Below are positions 1 to 7,883 of a DNA stretch of 53,784 bases, one piece after another. Origin of the DNA: Aequorivita vitellina (GTDB taxonomy: Bacteria > Bacteroidota > Bacteroidia > Flavobacteriales > Flavobacteriaceae); NCBI RefSeq assembly GCF_022008365.1, contig NZ_JAIRBA010000028.1:1-53784 (forward strand), written 5' to 3'. Below the pieces are notes generated by a model. The model was not told the origin of the DNA. It saw nothing but the letters and a program-made list of their open reading frames with translations, and did no database searches. Position 1 is the first letter of the stretch. Every line of letters starts with the position of its first letter. The position numbers were made by a program, and so were the translations under genes.

Positions 1-19
1 TTACTTTGTTTTGACACTG

Positions 20-27
20 CAAATATA
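20..27 (-). promoter_or_regulatory. Candidate -7 element for a leftward gene outside the window
   Basis: On the minus strand these bases read TATATTTG, a full match to the Bacteroidota -7 consensus TAnnTTTG, pointing out of the window. No good -33 element is seen at the expected distance. A 7-bp inverted repeat (TGTAGTT, 4-nt loop, AACTACA) lies at 71-88 and could be an operator or a hairpin. I see no coding sequence in 1-233. Confidence 0.3.
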
Positions 28-233
28 AAACGCATTGCAAGTTTAGTTTGTAGTTGAAACTGTAAGTGTGTGTAGTTAAATAACTACAAGGGAAAATCAT
101 TAAAATGAAAAGAATGCCGTTAACACACGGCCAAATGCCTATTAATAGGTGCACACCGGTCTATACAATAGTCCAACAAGCGATAGTTCTTCCTATTAAA
201 TTAGAGCGTGTAAGTAATTAAGTAGGGTAGAAT

Positions 234-797
234 TTATATTGCGGTTAAGGTATATGTCACCTTTTGGGTATAAATGCCAGCTGGTTTTCCCAGTATATCG
301 GTAGAAGAGGATCTGGCTTGCGGAATTATATAATCTAAGTCGAGGTTTAATTTGCTGCCTCTGTCTGCTCCGGTAATCAAAACTTGATCTTGAGTTGACA
401 ATACTACGGGAGCAGAAACGCCGGTTAATTGTGAACTTTCATTCCTGCGTATAGTTAAGACGTCTACAGGAATTACATTAGATCCGTTTTCAAAGTTTTC
501 TCCGTTTGCTTTTACCTTTAAGTCAAAAGGTTTGCTAAACGTAATGATTAAACTATTAGGAACCGTAGTTGTCTTTTCAGAATTGTAATCGCTTACATTA
601 TCGTATTGAAAATCTACCGTGCCACCATTGGCAACACTTCCAGGCTCTATTGAAAGTACATCAGCAAGTGTTAAGTTTATTGTTGTAGTGGCTTCTTGAG
701 ACCATATCGAATTAATTCCAAATAAAAAGAATATAAATACGAGCGCACTTATAGTTCTTCCTTTTTTATTTAAATATGGTAATACGTAGGTCTTCAT
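234..797 (-). CDS. Small secreted beta-rich protein, DUF4402-like
   Basis: A 187-residue secreted protein of unknown function. The start is set at 797 (MKTYVLPY...), because the longer frame from 827 runs through the promoter. Residues about 1-34 form a Lys/Arg-rich n-region and hydrophobic core ending in SIWSQ, a good Sec signal peptide. The mature part is short, rich in Thr/Ser/Val/Asn and has no cysteines. It ends in YTQKVTYTLTAI, the closing strand typical of pilin-like or DUF4402-type immunoglobulin-like folds. The phrases PNSLIITFSKPFDLKVKA and ILGKPAGIYTQ resemble a group of small secreted flavobacterial proteins I recall as uncharacterised. It stands alone, divergent from gldJ. A cell-surface or fimbria-like role is inferred only. 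Confidence 0.6.
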   Translation of the reverse strand: MKTYVLPYLNKKGRTISALVFIFFLFGINSIWSQEATTTINLTLADVLSIEPGSVANGGTVDFQYDNVSDYNSEKTTTVPNSLIITFSKPFDLKVKANGENFENGSNVIPVDVLTIRRNESSQLTGVSAPVVLSTQDQVLITGADRGSKLNLDLDYIIPQARSSSTDILGKPAGIYTQKVTYTLTAI

Positions 798-824
798 TTC
801 TGATTTGGGGGTGAAAATGAAATT

Positions 825-855
825 CAAATATAAATTAAATTTTACATTTTACGAA
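825..855 (-). promoter_or_regulatory. Promoter of the small secreted protein gene
   Basis: The minus strand reads TATATTTG at 832-825. An imperfect -33 (TTCG, in place of TTTG) lies 19 nt upstream at 855-852. Transcription would start near 818, about 20 nt before the ATG at 797. Confidence 0.5.
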
Positions 856-1046
856 ATTTTTATGCACTTTATCCGAGATATTATGCATTTCGTCTATGAT
901 TTTCATGTTTTTACTACTTCAAATAGGATGTTTTTTGTTGGTTTAAAATCGATATCTAATTGGCTGTTAGTTAATTGCAGTATTTGCTCACGGCTCAGTA
1001 GAATTCGTGAAACAGCAGTTAATAAGTTAAAATGTTTAATGATTTG

Positions 1047-1076
1047 TTGAATGCCGAGATAATAATTATAATTTTG
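1047..1076 (+). promoter_or_regulatory. gldJ promoter
   Basis: TTG at 1047-1049, 19 nt, then TAATTTTG at 1069-1076 matches the TTG-N19-TAnnTTTG promoter. Transcription would start near 1083, giving a leader of about 17 nt before the gldJ ATG at 1100. Confidence 0.6.
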
Positions 1077-1099
1077 AAAATCCTAAATCAAAAGTTGAA

Positions 1100-2761
1100 A
1101 TGCTCCGAATTTTTCTTGCTTTTATTTTACTTCTTTCAGTTTCTTGTTCTAATAAACGCGACTACAAAAACAGCTCACGGGCAACAGGTTGGAAAATGAT
1201 TGGACGCGCCGGCGGTTCGGCAAGTAATTACTATACATCCAGTAAGGGACAGGAAACCGGTCCGGGTTTGGTTTTTATTGAAGGCGGTACTTACACCATG
1301 GGCCGCGTACAAGATGACCCTATTGCCGATTGGAATAATACCCCCAGTCAACAACACGTCATGTCTTTTTATATGGACGAATCTGAGGTTACCAACCTTA
1401 TGTATTTAGAATATTTAGATTGGTTGAAACGCGTTTTTCCTCCAGATCAAGAGAACTATAAACATATACTTTCAAGTGCCGTACCAGATACGTTAGTGTG
1501 GCGAAACCCTTTGGGATTTAATGAAACGATGGTAGATAACTACCTGCGTCACCCAGCGTTTTCTGAATATCCAGTAGTGGGGGTTAGTTGGCTTCAGGCG
1601 GTAAACTTTAGCAAATGGAGAACAGATAGAGTGAATGAAAAATTACTGGAAGAAATAGACTTTACGGCCCGCGATGCGCGTTACCACGTTACCGGCGATC
1701 AATTGTTCTCAACACAAACTTACCTACAGGCACCCACCTTAACCTACGGAGGGAAAGATTCTATTTTAAGCGGCGGGAAACGTTCAGAAAAGTTACTAAA
1801 ATTTAAAAAAGACAGCACTGCCGTAGGTGCAAAATACACCAATTTATATTTGCAGCGAACCGACGGCGTCTTCCTTCCCGCATACAGACTCCCTACTGAA
1901 TCTGAATGGGAATACGCGGCCTTAGGCCTAAGCGGTATTAGAGAATACAACTCGCATCTAGGACGAAAAAAATATCCATGGAATGGTCAATACACCCGGT
2001 CGGGAAAACGCAAACTACGAGGCGATCAATTGGCAAACTTTAAGCAGTCTAAAGGCGACTATGGCGGTATTGCTGGCTGGAGTGACGACAATGCCGATAT
2101 AACTGCGCAGGTTAAAAGCTACCCGCCTAACGACTTTGGTATTTACGATATGGCTGGCAACGTAGCAGAATGGGTTGCCGATGTCTATAGACCTACAATT
2201 GCCGATGATTACAACGACTTTAACTACTACCGCGGAAATGTCTATACCAAAGATTCAAGAAATCCCGATGGTAGCTTTAATATGGTAACTCCTACCACTA
2301 TTATTTACGATACCTTACCCACTGGTAAATTGATGCCCCGACAATTACCAGGCGAGCTCGTACAAATACCCGTAGACGAAAATGAAACCTACCTCCGTAC
2401 AAACTTCGATACGAGCGACAATCGAAATTATATAGATGGCGATTTGCGTTCCAGACGTAAAATGACTCAAAATTCTGTAGATCCTCGCCCCATGTATAAT
2501 GCTCCAGTACATGAAGTTAGTATAGATAGTACTGGAAATGTACACCGCCAATACGATAAAAGCACCAACAGAACTACATTAATAAATAATAAAGTCCGCG
2601 TTTATAAAGGTGGCTCGTGGCGCGATCGCGAATATTGGTTAGATCCGGCACAAAGACGCTATTTGCCGCAATATATGGCTACAGATTATATTGGGTTTAG
2701 ATGTGCCATGTCTCGAGTAGGCTCAAAAAGTATAACCGATAAAAAACCACGCCAGCAATAA
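1100..2761 (+). CDS. gldJ: Gliding motility lipoprotein GldJ
   Basis: GldJ is an outer-membrane lipoprotein needed for gliding and for a stable type IX secretion machine in Flavobacteriia. It belongs to the formylglycine-generating-enzyme/sulfatase-modifying fold but is not known to act as an oxidase. The 553-residue length is close to known GldJ. The first 16 residues form a lipoprotein signal peptide (LLLSVSC, lipobox Cys16). The core has FGE-type motifs: GPGLVFIEGGTYTMG near 54-68, WNNTPSQQHVMSFYMDESEVTN, YRLPTESEWEYAALG near 262-276, NDFGIYDMAGNVAEWVADVY and the C-terminal GGSWRDREYW...YIGFRCA. It has its own promoter and appears monocistronic. It marks the host as a T9SS-carrying flavobacterium and fits the two sorting-domain proteins encoded at 34.9-38.1 kb. 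Confidence 0.95.
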   Translation: MLRIFLAFILLLSVSCSNKRDYKNSSRATGWKMIGRAGGSASNYYTSSKGQETGPGLVFIEGGTYTMGRVQDDPIADWNNTPSQQHVMSFYMDESEVTNLMYLEYLDWLKRVFPPDQENYKHILSSAVPDTLVWRNPLGFNETMVDNYLRHPAFSEYPVVGVSWLQAVNFSKWRTDRVNEKLLEEIDFTARDARYHVTGDQLFSTQTYLQAPTLTYGGKDSILSGGKRSEKLLKFKKDSTAVGAKYTNLYLQRTDGVFLPAYRLPTESEWEYAALGLSGIREYNSHLGRKKYPWNGQYTRSGKRKLRGDQLANFKQSKGDYGGIAGWSDDNADITAQVKSYPPNDFGIYDMAGNVAEWVADVYRPTIADDYNDFNYYRGNVYTKDSRNPDGSFNMVTPTTIIYDTLPTGKLMPRQLPGELVQIPVDENETYLRTNFDTSDNRNYIDGDLRSRRKMTQNSVDPRPMYNAPVHEVSIDSTGNVHRQYDKSTNRTTLINNKVRVYKGGSWRDREYWLDPAQRRYLPQYMATDYIGFRCAMSRVGSKSITDKKPRQQ

Positions 2762-2804
2762 TATAAATGTGTTTTGAGTAAAATGCCACATTCCATTTAA
2801 ATTG

Positions 2805-2835
2805 TTTGTTTTACAGACCACTTTTACTATCTTCA
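2805..2835 (+). promoter_or_regulatory. Nitroreductase promoter; decides the start codon
   Basis: TTTG at 2805-2808, 19 nt, then TATCTTCA at 2828-2835 fits TTTG-N19-TAnnTTTG. Transcription would begin near 2842. This rules out the upstream in-frame codon at 2806 and supports the ATG at 2854. Confidence 0.6.
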
Positions 2836-2853
2836 CGTCCCAATTTAAAAGAA

Positions 2854-3408
2854 ATGATTTCAAATACTATTAAGAGCCGTCGCGCGGTTTTTCCTGCACA
2901 ATACAATAAAGAACCAATTGAAAAACAAGAAGTAGAAAAAATACTGGAAGCCGCAAACTGGGCACCCACACACAAACGTACCGAACCTTGGCGTTTCAAA
3001 GTGTTTCACGGGGTATCACAAGTTGGCCTCGGAAAATTTATGGCCGAAACCTACAAGCAAACCGCCGAAAACTTCTCCGAATTCACCTATAATAAATTTA
3101 TGGACAATCCCGTAAAAGCAGGTTGTGTTCTGGCAATCTGTATGCAACGCGATCCAAAAGAAAGCATTCCCGAATGGGAAGAAATTGCCGCAACAGCCAT
3201 GGCAGTTCAAAATATGTGGCTCACCGCCCACGATATGGGTATTGGCGCATATTGGGCATCTCCAAGCATTCTGAAATATTTAGATAAATTTATTCAAATG
3301 GAAGACGGAGAGCAGTGTTTAGGTTTTTTCTATTTAGGCAAATACGACGCCGAACTGCCCGAAGGAACAAGAAAAACTTCAATTGAAACAAAAACTGTTT
3401 GGATGTAA
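2854..3408 (+). CDS. Nitroreductase family FMN flavoprotein
   Basis: A 184-residue member of the nitroreductase superfamily, FMN-dependent NAD(P)H oxidoreductases that reduce nitro compounds, quinones or similar acceptors as homodimers in the cytosol. Family features: the N-terminal IKSRRAVFPAQY (FMN-phosphate-binding Arg/Ser region), ANWAPTHKRTEPWRFKVF (the variant of the APS/H..PW.F motif seen in the YdjA-like branch), and the C-terminal GIGAYWASP...FFYLGKYD. The WAPTHKRTEPW form places it with the small YdjA-like group, whose physiological substrate is unknown. It has its own promoter and a strong terminator, so it is a single-gene unit. Confidence 0.85.
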   Translation: MISNTIKSRRAVFPAQYNKEPIEKQEVEKILEAANWAPTHKRTEPWRFKVFHGVSQVGLGKFMAETYKQTAENFSEFTYNKFMDNPVKAGCVLAICMQRDPKESIPEWEEIAATAMAVQNMWLTAHDMGIGAYWASPSILKYLDKFIQMEDGEQCLGFFYLGKYDAELPEGTRKTSIETKTVWM

Positions 3409-3438
3409 ATACCAAAATCAATCCAATTCGTAAAATAT

Positions 3439-3477
3439 AAACCTGACCGATCTTCCAAAATTAGTCAGGTTTTTTTT
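3439..3477 (+). terminator. Rho-independent terminator after the nitroreductase
   Basis: A perfect 9-bp stem, AAACCTGAC (3439-3447) with GTCAGGTTT (3464-3472), is followed by a run of T up to 3477. Confidence 0.85.
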
Positions 3478-3493
3478 AATGAAAAACTTTAAC

Positions 3494-3527
3494 AACTAAT
3501 AAATTAGTTCAAACTAATTATTTAGTT
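3494..3527. promoter_or_regulatory. Dyad array, likely BlaI-family operator
   Basis: Half-sites AACTAA and TTAGTT alternate through this stretch. The core AATTAGTTCAAACTAATT (3502-3519) is an 8-2-8 perfect inverted repeat. AACTAAT-AA-ATTAGTT (3494-3509) is a second perfect dyad. The array covers the -33 region and abuts the -7 element of the repressor's own promoter. That is where a dimeric winged-helix repressor of the BlaI/MecI class would act in autorepression. The sequence differs from the TACA/TGTA operators of staphylococcal MecI, so the assignment is by position and symmetry. Confidence 0.6.
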
Positions 3528-3534
3528 ATATTTG
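3527..3534 (+). promoter_or_regulatory. -7 element of the blaI-blaR1 operon
   Basis: TATATTTG is a perfect TAnnTTTG match. Its last G is also the first base of the heptamer repeat. Transcription should start near 3540, so almost the whole leader consists of the repeat. Confidence 0.65.
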
Positions 3535-3575
3535 ACAACCGACAACCGACAACCGACAACCGACAACCGACAACC
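3534..3575 (+). repeat. Heptanucleotide tandem repeat, six copies of GACAACC
   Basis: Six exact head-to-tail copies of GACAACC fill the interval between the -7 element and the repressor ATG at 3581, leaving only AAACA before the start. A 7-nt unit in the 5' leader can change copy number by slippage without touching a coding frame, so it could tune expression. Confidence 0.95.
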
Positions 3576-3580
3576 AAACA

Positions 3581-3949
3581 ATGAAACAACTAACAAAAGC
3601 GGAAGAAGACATAATGCAAATCCTTTGGGATTTAAAGGAAGCAAACGTCGCTGCAATTATAGAAAAGTTGCCCGAACCAAAACCTGCGTATAACACGGTT
3701 TCAACCATCGTTCGGATACTTGAAAGCAAAAATTTTGTCGATTACAGAAAAGAAGGTAGAGGTCATGTTTATTTTCCGAAAGTGAAAAAAACCGAATACA
3801 GCAATCAATACTTAAACAAAGTAATGGACGGCTATTTTCAAGGCTCCTTTAAAAGTATGGTTTCATTTTTTATGAAGAAAAACGATATCAGCATTCAGGA
3901 AATGGAAGCCATTATGAAAGAAATTAATTCTGAAAAATCTGAAAAATGA
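3581..3949 (+). CDS. BlaI/MecI/CopY family transcriptional repressor
   Basis: A 122-residue winged-helix repressor of the penicillinase-repressor family. The pattern LTKAEEDIMQILWDLKEANVAAI begins the family's DNA-binding domain, and YNTVSTIVRILESKNFVDYRKEGRGHVYFP is recognition helix plus wing. The C-terminal 45 residues (LNKVMDGYFQGSFKSMVSFFMKKNDIS...) match the dimerisation helices that the partner peptidase cleaves in staphylococci. It overlaps the next gene by four bases (ATGA), so the two are translationally coupled, as in blaI-blaR1 pairs. It is predicted to repress its own operon through the dyads at 3494-3527. No beta-lactamase gene is nearby, so its inducer is unknown. Confidence 0.9.
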   Translation: MKQLTKAEEDIMQILWDLKEANVAAIIEKLPEPKPAYNTVSTIVRILESKNFVDYRKEGRGHVYFPKVKKTEYSNQYLNKVMDGYFQGSFKSMVSFFMKKNDISIQEMEAIMKEINSEKSEK

Positions 3950-5367
3950 TACATACAATATTTCAAATACTCGTTTTTCAAATACTGTTTTTAGCGATAT
4001 ACGACCTCTTTCTAAAAAATGAAACGTTTTTTAAACTAAACAGAATTTATCTGTTACTAACCCCAATTCTGGGCTGTATTTTACCATTCATCAGTTTAGA
4101 TTTTTTGCAACAAACCATTCCGCAAGAATATGTTTTTCAGTTGCCAGCGGTTGTTATTGGTGCAAATACAGCAGAAACAATTTCAAGTGGAACTGGCTTT
4201 TGGCTCCCCAGTTTAACAAATGTTTGGTTGTTGGGAACTGTGTTCAGTATCTTACTTTTTGTGTGGAAATTTCACAAAATAATAAACTTAAAACCCAGTG
4301 AAACCATAAAAAATAGCGACGGATTTAAATTGAAGATGCTTCCAAATACCGATACCGCGTTTTCGTTTTTCAACACTATTTATTTAGGCGAAAATATTTC
4401 CGAAGCAAACAAAAATAACATTATTGCCCACGAAAAAATACACGTTAAACAAAAACACACTTTCGATCTGCTTTTCTTTGAATTTCTACGAATTATCTTT
4501 TGGTTCAATCCAATGGTTTACTTATTTCAAAACCGAATAACTACACTGCACGAATTTATTGCAGACGCAAAAGTTACCGCTCAAAAAAGCAAAACCGAAT
4601 ACTACCAAAACCTGCTTTCGGAAGTATTTCAAACCGAGAAAATTTCATACATCAATACATTTTTCAATCAATCAATAATCAAAAAACGAATTAGTATGTT
4701 ACAAAAATCAAAATCGAGAAAAAGCGCGCAACTCAAGTATTTATTGTTGTTGCCAGTAATTTGCAGTATGCTGTTTTACGCTTCCTGCAGCAACGAACCA
4801 AAAGCTGAAGAAACACAAACCGTGCAACAATCAGACTCCGAAGTGATGAACAAAATCAACGAATTGGCCGAAGCCATTATGAAAAAAGGCGATATGACCC
4901 CCGAAGAGGAAAAAGCCTTAAAATTGCTTACTACCGAAGCACAACCCGGTGATAAAGTTTACAACTCTGTGGGAGAATATTTAGTTGATACTGAAGACCA
5001 AAATGAAACCGATGTGCCTTTTGCAGTTATCGATAAAGTGCCGGCTTATCCGGGTTGTTCGGCGGCCGATAATGAAGCGATGAAAAAATGTATGTCGCAG
5101 AATATTTCAAAATTTATAGCGGCCAATTTCAATACAAATCTCGGGAAAGAACTGAATCTTATAGGCAGACAACGCATCGCGGTTCAGTTTAAAATTGACA
5201 AAATCGGAAAAATAGTGAACATCCGTGCCCGCGCCCCAAAACCTGAACTTGAAGCCGAAGCCATTCGCGTAGTAAAACTACTTCCACAAATGCAACCCGG
5301 CGAGCAGAAAGGTGAAAAAGTTGGCGTGCTGTATTCTTTGCCAATTGTATTTGATGTGGTGGAATGA
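3946..5367 (+). CDS. BlaR1/M56 family membrane metallopeptidase with TonB-like C-terminal domain
   Basis: A 473-residue inner-membrane zinc peptidase of family M56 and partner of the upstream BlaI repressor. N-terminal membrane helices occur near 1-20, 35-52 and 88-106. The zinc motif HEKIH is at 162-166, followed by WFNPMVYLFQ and HEFIADAKVT, the usual third-ligand region. A last membrane helix near 264-284 is followed by a Glu/Lys-rich linker and a domain from about 375 to the end. In that domain, PAYPGCSAADNEAMKKCMSQNISKF, VQFKIDKIGKIVNI and the closing LPIVFDV are typical of TonB C-terminal domains. The penicillin-sensor domain of staphylococcal BlaR1 is absent. Flavobacterial M56 proteins often carry such TonB-like tails; what they sense is not established. 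Confidence 0.88.
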   Translation: MIHTIFQILVFQILFLAIYDLFLKNETFFKLNRIYLLLTPILGCILPFISLDFLQQTIPQEYVFQLPAVVIGANTAETISSGTGFWLPSLTNVWLLGTVFSILLFVWKFHKIINLKPSETIKNSDGFKLKMLPNTDTAFSFFNTIYLGENISEANKNNIIAHEKIHVKQKHTFDLLFFEFLRIIFWFNPMVYLFQNRITTLHEFIADAKVTAQKSKTEYYQNLLSEVFQTEKISYINTFFNQSIIKKRISMLQKSKSRKSAQLKYLLLLPVICSMLFYASCSNEPKAEETQTVQQSDSEVMNKINELAEAIMKKGDMTPEEEKALKLLTTEAQPGDKVYNSVGEYLVDTEDQNETDVPFAVIDKVPAYPGCSAADNEAMKKCMSQNISKFIAANFNTNLGKELNLIGRQRIAVQFKIDKIGKIVNIRARAPKPELEAEAIRVVKLLPQMQPGEQKGEKVGVLYSLPIVFDVVE

Positions 5368-6446
5368 AAAAAATAATTTTATTCATTATTATTATCCTGT
5401 CTTTTAAAGCCGAAGCACAAAACGTTTCGGCTTTGAATATTTCACAAAAAACGGATAGTTTATACAGTTTGGCCAAAGCAAATGAGGCAATTGGAAATGT
5501 GTCAAAAGCACTTTATTATTATGAAAAAGCCAATTCAGAAGGCAAAGAAAACAAATCATTGAAATTCGATTATGCAAAACTCTTGGCGCAAGCATCAAAA
5601 TTTGAAAAGGCAGATAGCATTCTTAAAAAACTGATTATACAATTTCCAAACAACCCAAATTATTTATACCAAAGGGTACTTTTAAAAGAAGCTCAAAATG
5701 ATTCTACGGCAATTGAAGCATATCAAAAAGTATATCTTTTAGACTCAAATCATATCAATTCGCTCTATAAAATAGCGCGTTACTATATTGAAAACAGAAA
5801 ATTTATAGAGGCGGAACCCTTTATTGATAAAGGATTGGCTAAAGATAGCAGCAGTGTTAGGTTTCTGTATTTGCTAGCTTTAAAACAATTTTACACCAAA
5901 GAATGCCACAACGCTATTTCAACATATACTAAATTAATTGGTCACGGGGAGAGCAATATTCAAATTCATGAAAATTTGGCTTCGTGTTATGCCTATACAA
6001 ATCAATTTGAAAAATCATTGGATCAATACAGATTGTTATTTGAAAAATTTGATGACCAAAATCCCAAATGGCATATTGAAGCCGCCAAACGCTATCGAAG
6101 TTTAAACGATGCTGAAAATTCTGAGCATCATTTTAATATTGCCATTGGGCTGCAGGAAATTCCATTAGCGGAAAGTTATTTGGAAATGGCAAAACTCTAC
6201 AAGTGGAAGCGCGATTATAAAGATGAAATGAAGGCGCTTAAAAGTGCGTTAATCAATAATCCAAACAACGAAATGGCACTGTATTCGCTGGCTGTAGCGG
6301 CCGATAATTATTTTGCCGATAAAGAAGTAGTGCTGCATTATTACGAAGATTACTTAAAAAAATACTCTGAAACGGGACGGATGCGAGAGCTTGCAAAACA
6401 GCGCGCAAACGATTTAATAAAAGAACTTCATTTTTCAAAGGATTAA
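5364..6446 (+). CDS. Periplasmic tetratricopeptide repeat protein
   Basis: A 360-residue protein with a Sec signal peptide (residues 1-18, ending FKAEAQ). About eight TPR-like helical pairs follow, for example AKANEAIGNVSKALYYYEKAN, ALKQFYTKECHNAISTYTKLIG and MAKLYKWKRDYKDEMKALKSAL. No catalytic motif is visible. It overlaps blaR1 by four bases (ATGA) and is therefore the third translationally coupled cistron. TPR scaffolds bind peptides or proteins, and the context suggests that it assists the M56/TonB-like sensor in the periplasm. That role is inferred from position only. Confidence 0.75.
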   Translation: MKKIILFIIIILSFKAEAQNVSALNISQKTDSLYSLAKANEAIGNVSKALYYYEKANSEGKENKSLKFDYAKLLAQASKFEKADSILKKLIIQFPNNPNYLYQRVLLKEAQNDSTAIEAYQKVYLLDSNHINSLYKIARYYIENRKFIEAEPFIDKGLAKDSSSVRFLYLLALKQFYTKECHNAISTYTKLIGHGESNIQIHENLASCYAYTNQFEKSLDQYRLLFEKFDDQNPKWHIEAAKRYRSLNDAENSEHHFNIAIGLQEIPLAESYLEMAKLYKWKRDYKDEMKALKSALINNPNNEMALYSLAVAADNYFADKEVVLHYYEDYLKKYSETGRMRELAKQRANDLIKELHFSKD

Positions 6447-6453
6447 CTTTCAG

Positions 6454-6461
6454 TAAATTTG
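6454..6461 (+). promoter_or_regulatory. -7 element before the TonB-like lipoprotein
   Basis: TAAATTTG is a full TAnnTTTG match starting 35 nt before the ATG at 6489. No good -33 element is seen. The gene may therefore have its own promoter as well as read-through from the blaI operon. Confidence 0.4.
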
Positions 6462-6488
6462 TACTTTTCAAGTTGAATTTTTTCTGAA

Positions 6489-6968
6489 ATGACACAGCGA
6501 CTGCTTTTTATTTTTCTTCTGTTACTGGCAACTTCCTGCCAGTTTTTTGAGACCGAAAAAGTTACTTCCGAAAAAATATTTAAAGAAGAAATTGAAGCGA
6601 TAGATTGGAAAGAAGTAGACCGGTATCCGTCCTTTTCAAACTGCGAAAATACCTTGGAAAAGCCCGAACAAAAGGACTGTTTTATAAATACAATTAGTAC
6701 GCATCTCTATAAATCCATCAGTCACGAAGATATTGTTGCCGTGCGCGAGGTGTACGATACGGTACGCGTAAATTTTGAAGTAAGCAGCAGCGGCCAACTC
6801 TACATACTCGAAATAAAAATGGATACACTTTTAAAGAAGGAATTTCCAGGCCTTGAAAACTGGATTATTCAAAGTATCGATTCGCTGCAACCTGTGGCAC
6901 CAGCTTATAAACGCGGCATTCCCGTAAAAACTCGATTTACCCTGCCCGTAGTAATTCAGACCAATTAG
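6489..6968 (+). CDS. TonB-C-like lipoprotein
   Basis: A 159-residue predicted lipoprotein: signal MTQRLLFIFLLLLATSC with lipid-modified Cys17. The mature part has the pattern of the TonB C-terminal fold: YPSFSNCENTLEKPEQKDCF with the two spaced cysteines seen in many flavobacterial TonB-like tails, then VRVNFEVSSSGQLYILEI and VKTRFTLPVVIQ. It lacks the N-terminal membrane anchor and proline-rich spacer of a true energy-transducing TonB, so it is unlikely to power receptors. It follows the M56/TPR operon, whose peptidase has the same fold at its C terminus, so the two may form a complex. Its stop codon is separated by one base from that of the next, convergent gene. Confidence 0.65.
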   Translation: MTQRLLFIFLLLLATSCQFFETEKVTSEKIFKEEIEAIDWKEVDRYPSFSNCENTLEKPEQKDCFINTISTHLYKSISHEDIVAVREVYDTVRVNFEVSSSGQLYILEIKMDTLLKKEFPGLENWIIQSIDSLQPVAPAYKRGIPVKTRFTLPVVIQTN

Positions 6969-6969
6969 C

Positions 6970-7848
6970 TTAAAAATTAAATTTATATCCAAGTGTTAAA
7001 TCCAGTGGAAACTCTTTATTGCTGTCCACATTTAAACCCACGATATCGTTGTAATTAAAAGTGATGTAGCCATTGCCAACTTTGTAATCGACGCCAATTC
7101 CAAAAGTAAAGGGCGCGCTAAAATCAGAGCCAGATTCTTTATAAACCGTTGCCGCTCCCCCAAATGGAATGACCGTATATTCCCTACTCGAAAAAGTGAA
7201 GGCGGCAAACTTGGCATTTACAAAAGCATCAAATTTTTGAGTTTTTATAAATTTAAATCGATAGTTTAACGATAATTGCGACGCAGAATATTGATAGTCG
7301 CTGCTCTCAAAAGTTTGCTTAAAACGCAGTACCATTGCGTGCCTTTTTAGTTTTACGGCATCTATCAATTCAAAATCAATTCCAGCCACAGGTTGTAATT
7401 CGTTTGTGGGGTTTGCAGAAAAAACACTATTGCTCACCCCCGCAAAAGCCCCGAGCCGAAACTGCAAATCGACGGATGTTACACTTTCATTAAAATTAGG
7501 ATCTTTTAGTTTGTTGTATTTCGTAAAAAAGGTGTGCAGACTCGGCAACGTCAAATTCACTTTTTCGGTTGAAACAACCGCATCGCTGGTTTGTCGTTTC
7601 AAAACTGCTTTGTATTCTTCTTGATAATCGCCGTTTTGTTTGGTGTTTTTAAGCGCTACAATCTCATCTCCTTTTTTTGAGAAATAGCGGTATTCGCCAT
7701 CAATTGTATTCCAAAGCAGGGTTAAAGTACCTTCAACTTCAGTATTCAATGTGTAAGTTTGGCCATCAATTGTATATTGTTGCTGGGCTTGCAGCGTTCC
7801 CGCCATAAGCAAAAACAACAAAACAAAACTGGGGAGAAGCGATTTCAT
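6970..7848 (-). CDS. Outer-membrane beta-barrel-like protein
   Basis: A 292-residue protein of unknown function with a clear Sec signal peptide (ending GTLQAQ, about residue 22). Residues 23-110 look like a small soluble beta domain (QYTIDGQTYTLNTEVEG...). The rest alternates hydrophobic and polar residues in strands such as DLQFRLGAFAGVSNSVF, SQLSLNYRFKFI and YITFNYNDIVGL, and ends in DLTLGYKFNF. A C-terminal aromatic residue and a closing amphipathic strand are the usual outer-membrane insertion signal. Flavobacteria carry many such PorT-like or OmpW-like 8-10 strand barrels without assigned roles. It is monocistronic and convergent with the TonB-like lipoprotein. Confidence 0.65.
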   Translation of the reverse strand: MKSLLPSFVLLFLLMAGTLQAQQQYTIDGQTYTLNTEVEGTLTLLWNTIDGEYRYFSKKGDEIVALKNTKQNGDYQEEYKAVLKRQTSDAVVSTEKVNLTLPSLHTFFTKYNKLKDPNFNESVTSVDLQFRLGAFAGVSNSVFSANPTNELQPVAGIDFELIDAVKLKRHAMVLRFKQTFESSDYQYSASQLSLNYRFKFIKTQKFDAFVNAKFAAFTFSSREYTVIPFGGAATVYKESGSDFSAPFTFGIGVDYKVGNGYITFNYNDIVGLNVDSNKEFPLDLTLGYKFNF

Positions 7849-7883
7849 AAGGGCTTAATTTAAGTACGGCTAAGGTAAAAAAT

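Larger units (their letters stand above)
798..1099. other. Divergent intergenic region between the secreted protein gene and gldJ
   Basis: This AT-rich region of about 300 bp carries both divergent promoters (825-855 minus, 1047-1076 plus). An open frame at 805-1050 on the plus strand overlaps the minus-strand promoter, has no recognisable product and is not called. TATGCA occurs twice, near 860 and 882. I see nothing else. Confidence 0.4.

Noticed and set aside
805-1050. 81-residue open frame upstream of gldJ
   Set aside because: It overlaps the divergent promoter, has low-complexity Phe/His/Met composition and ends before the gldJ promoter. Nothing supports translation.
3526-3729. Minus-strand frame with repeated VVGCRLS
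   Set aside because: The repeats are only the translation of the GACAACC heptamer array, antisense to the BlaI gene.
3581-5367. A beta-lactam resistance cassette
   Set aside because: BlaI and BlaR1-like proteins are present, but there is no beta-lactamase or PBP2a gene and no penicillin-sensor domain.
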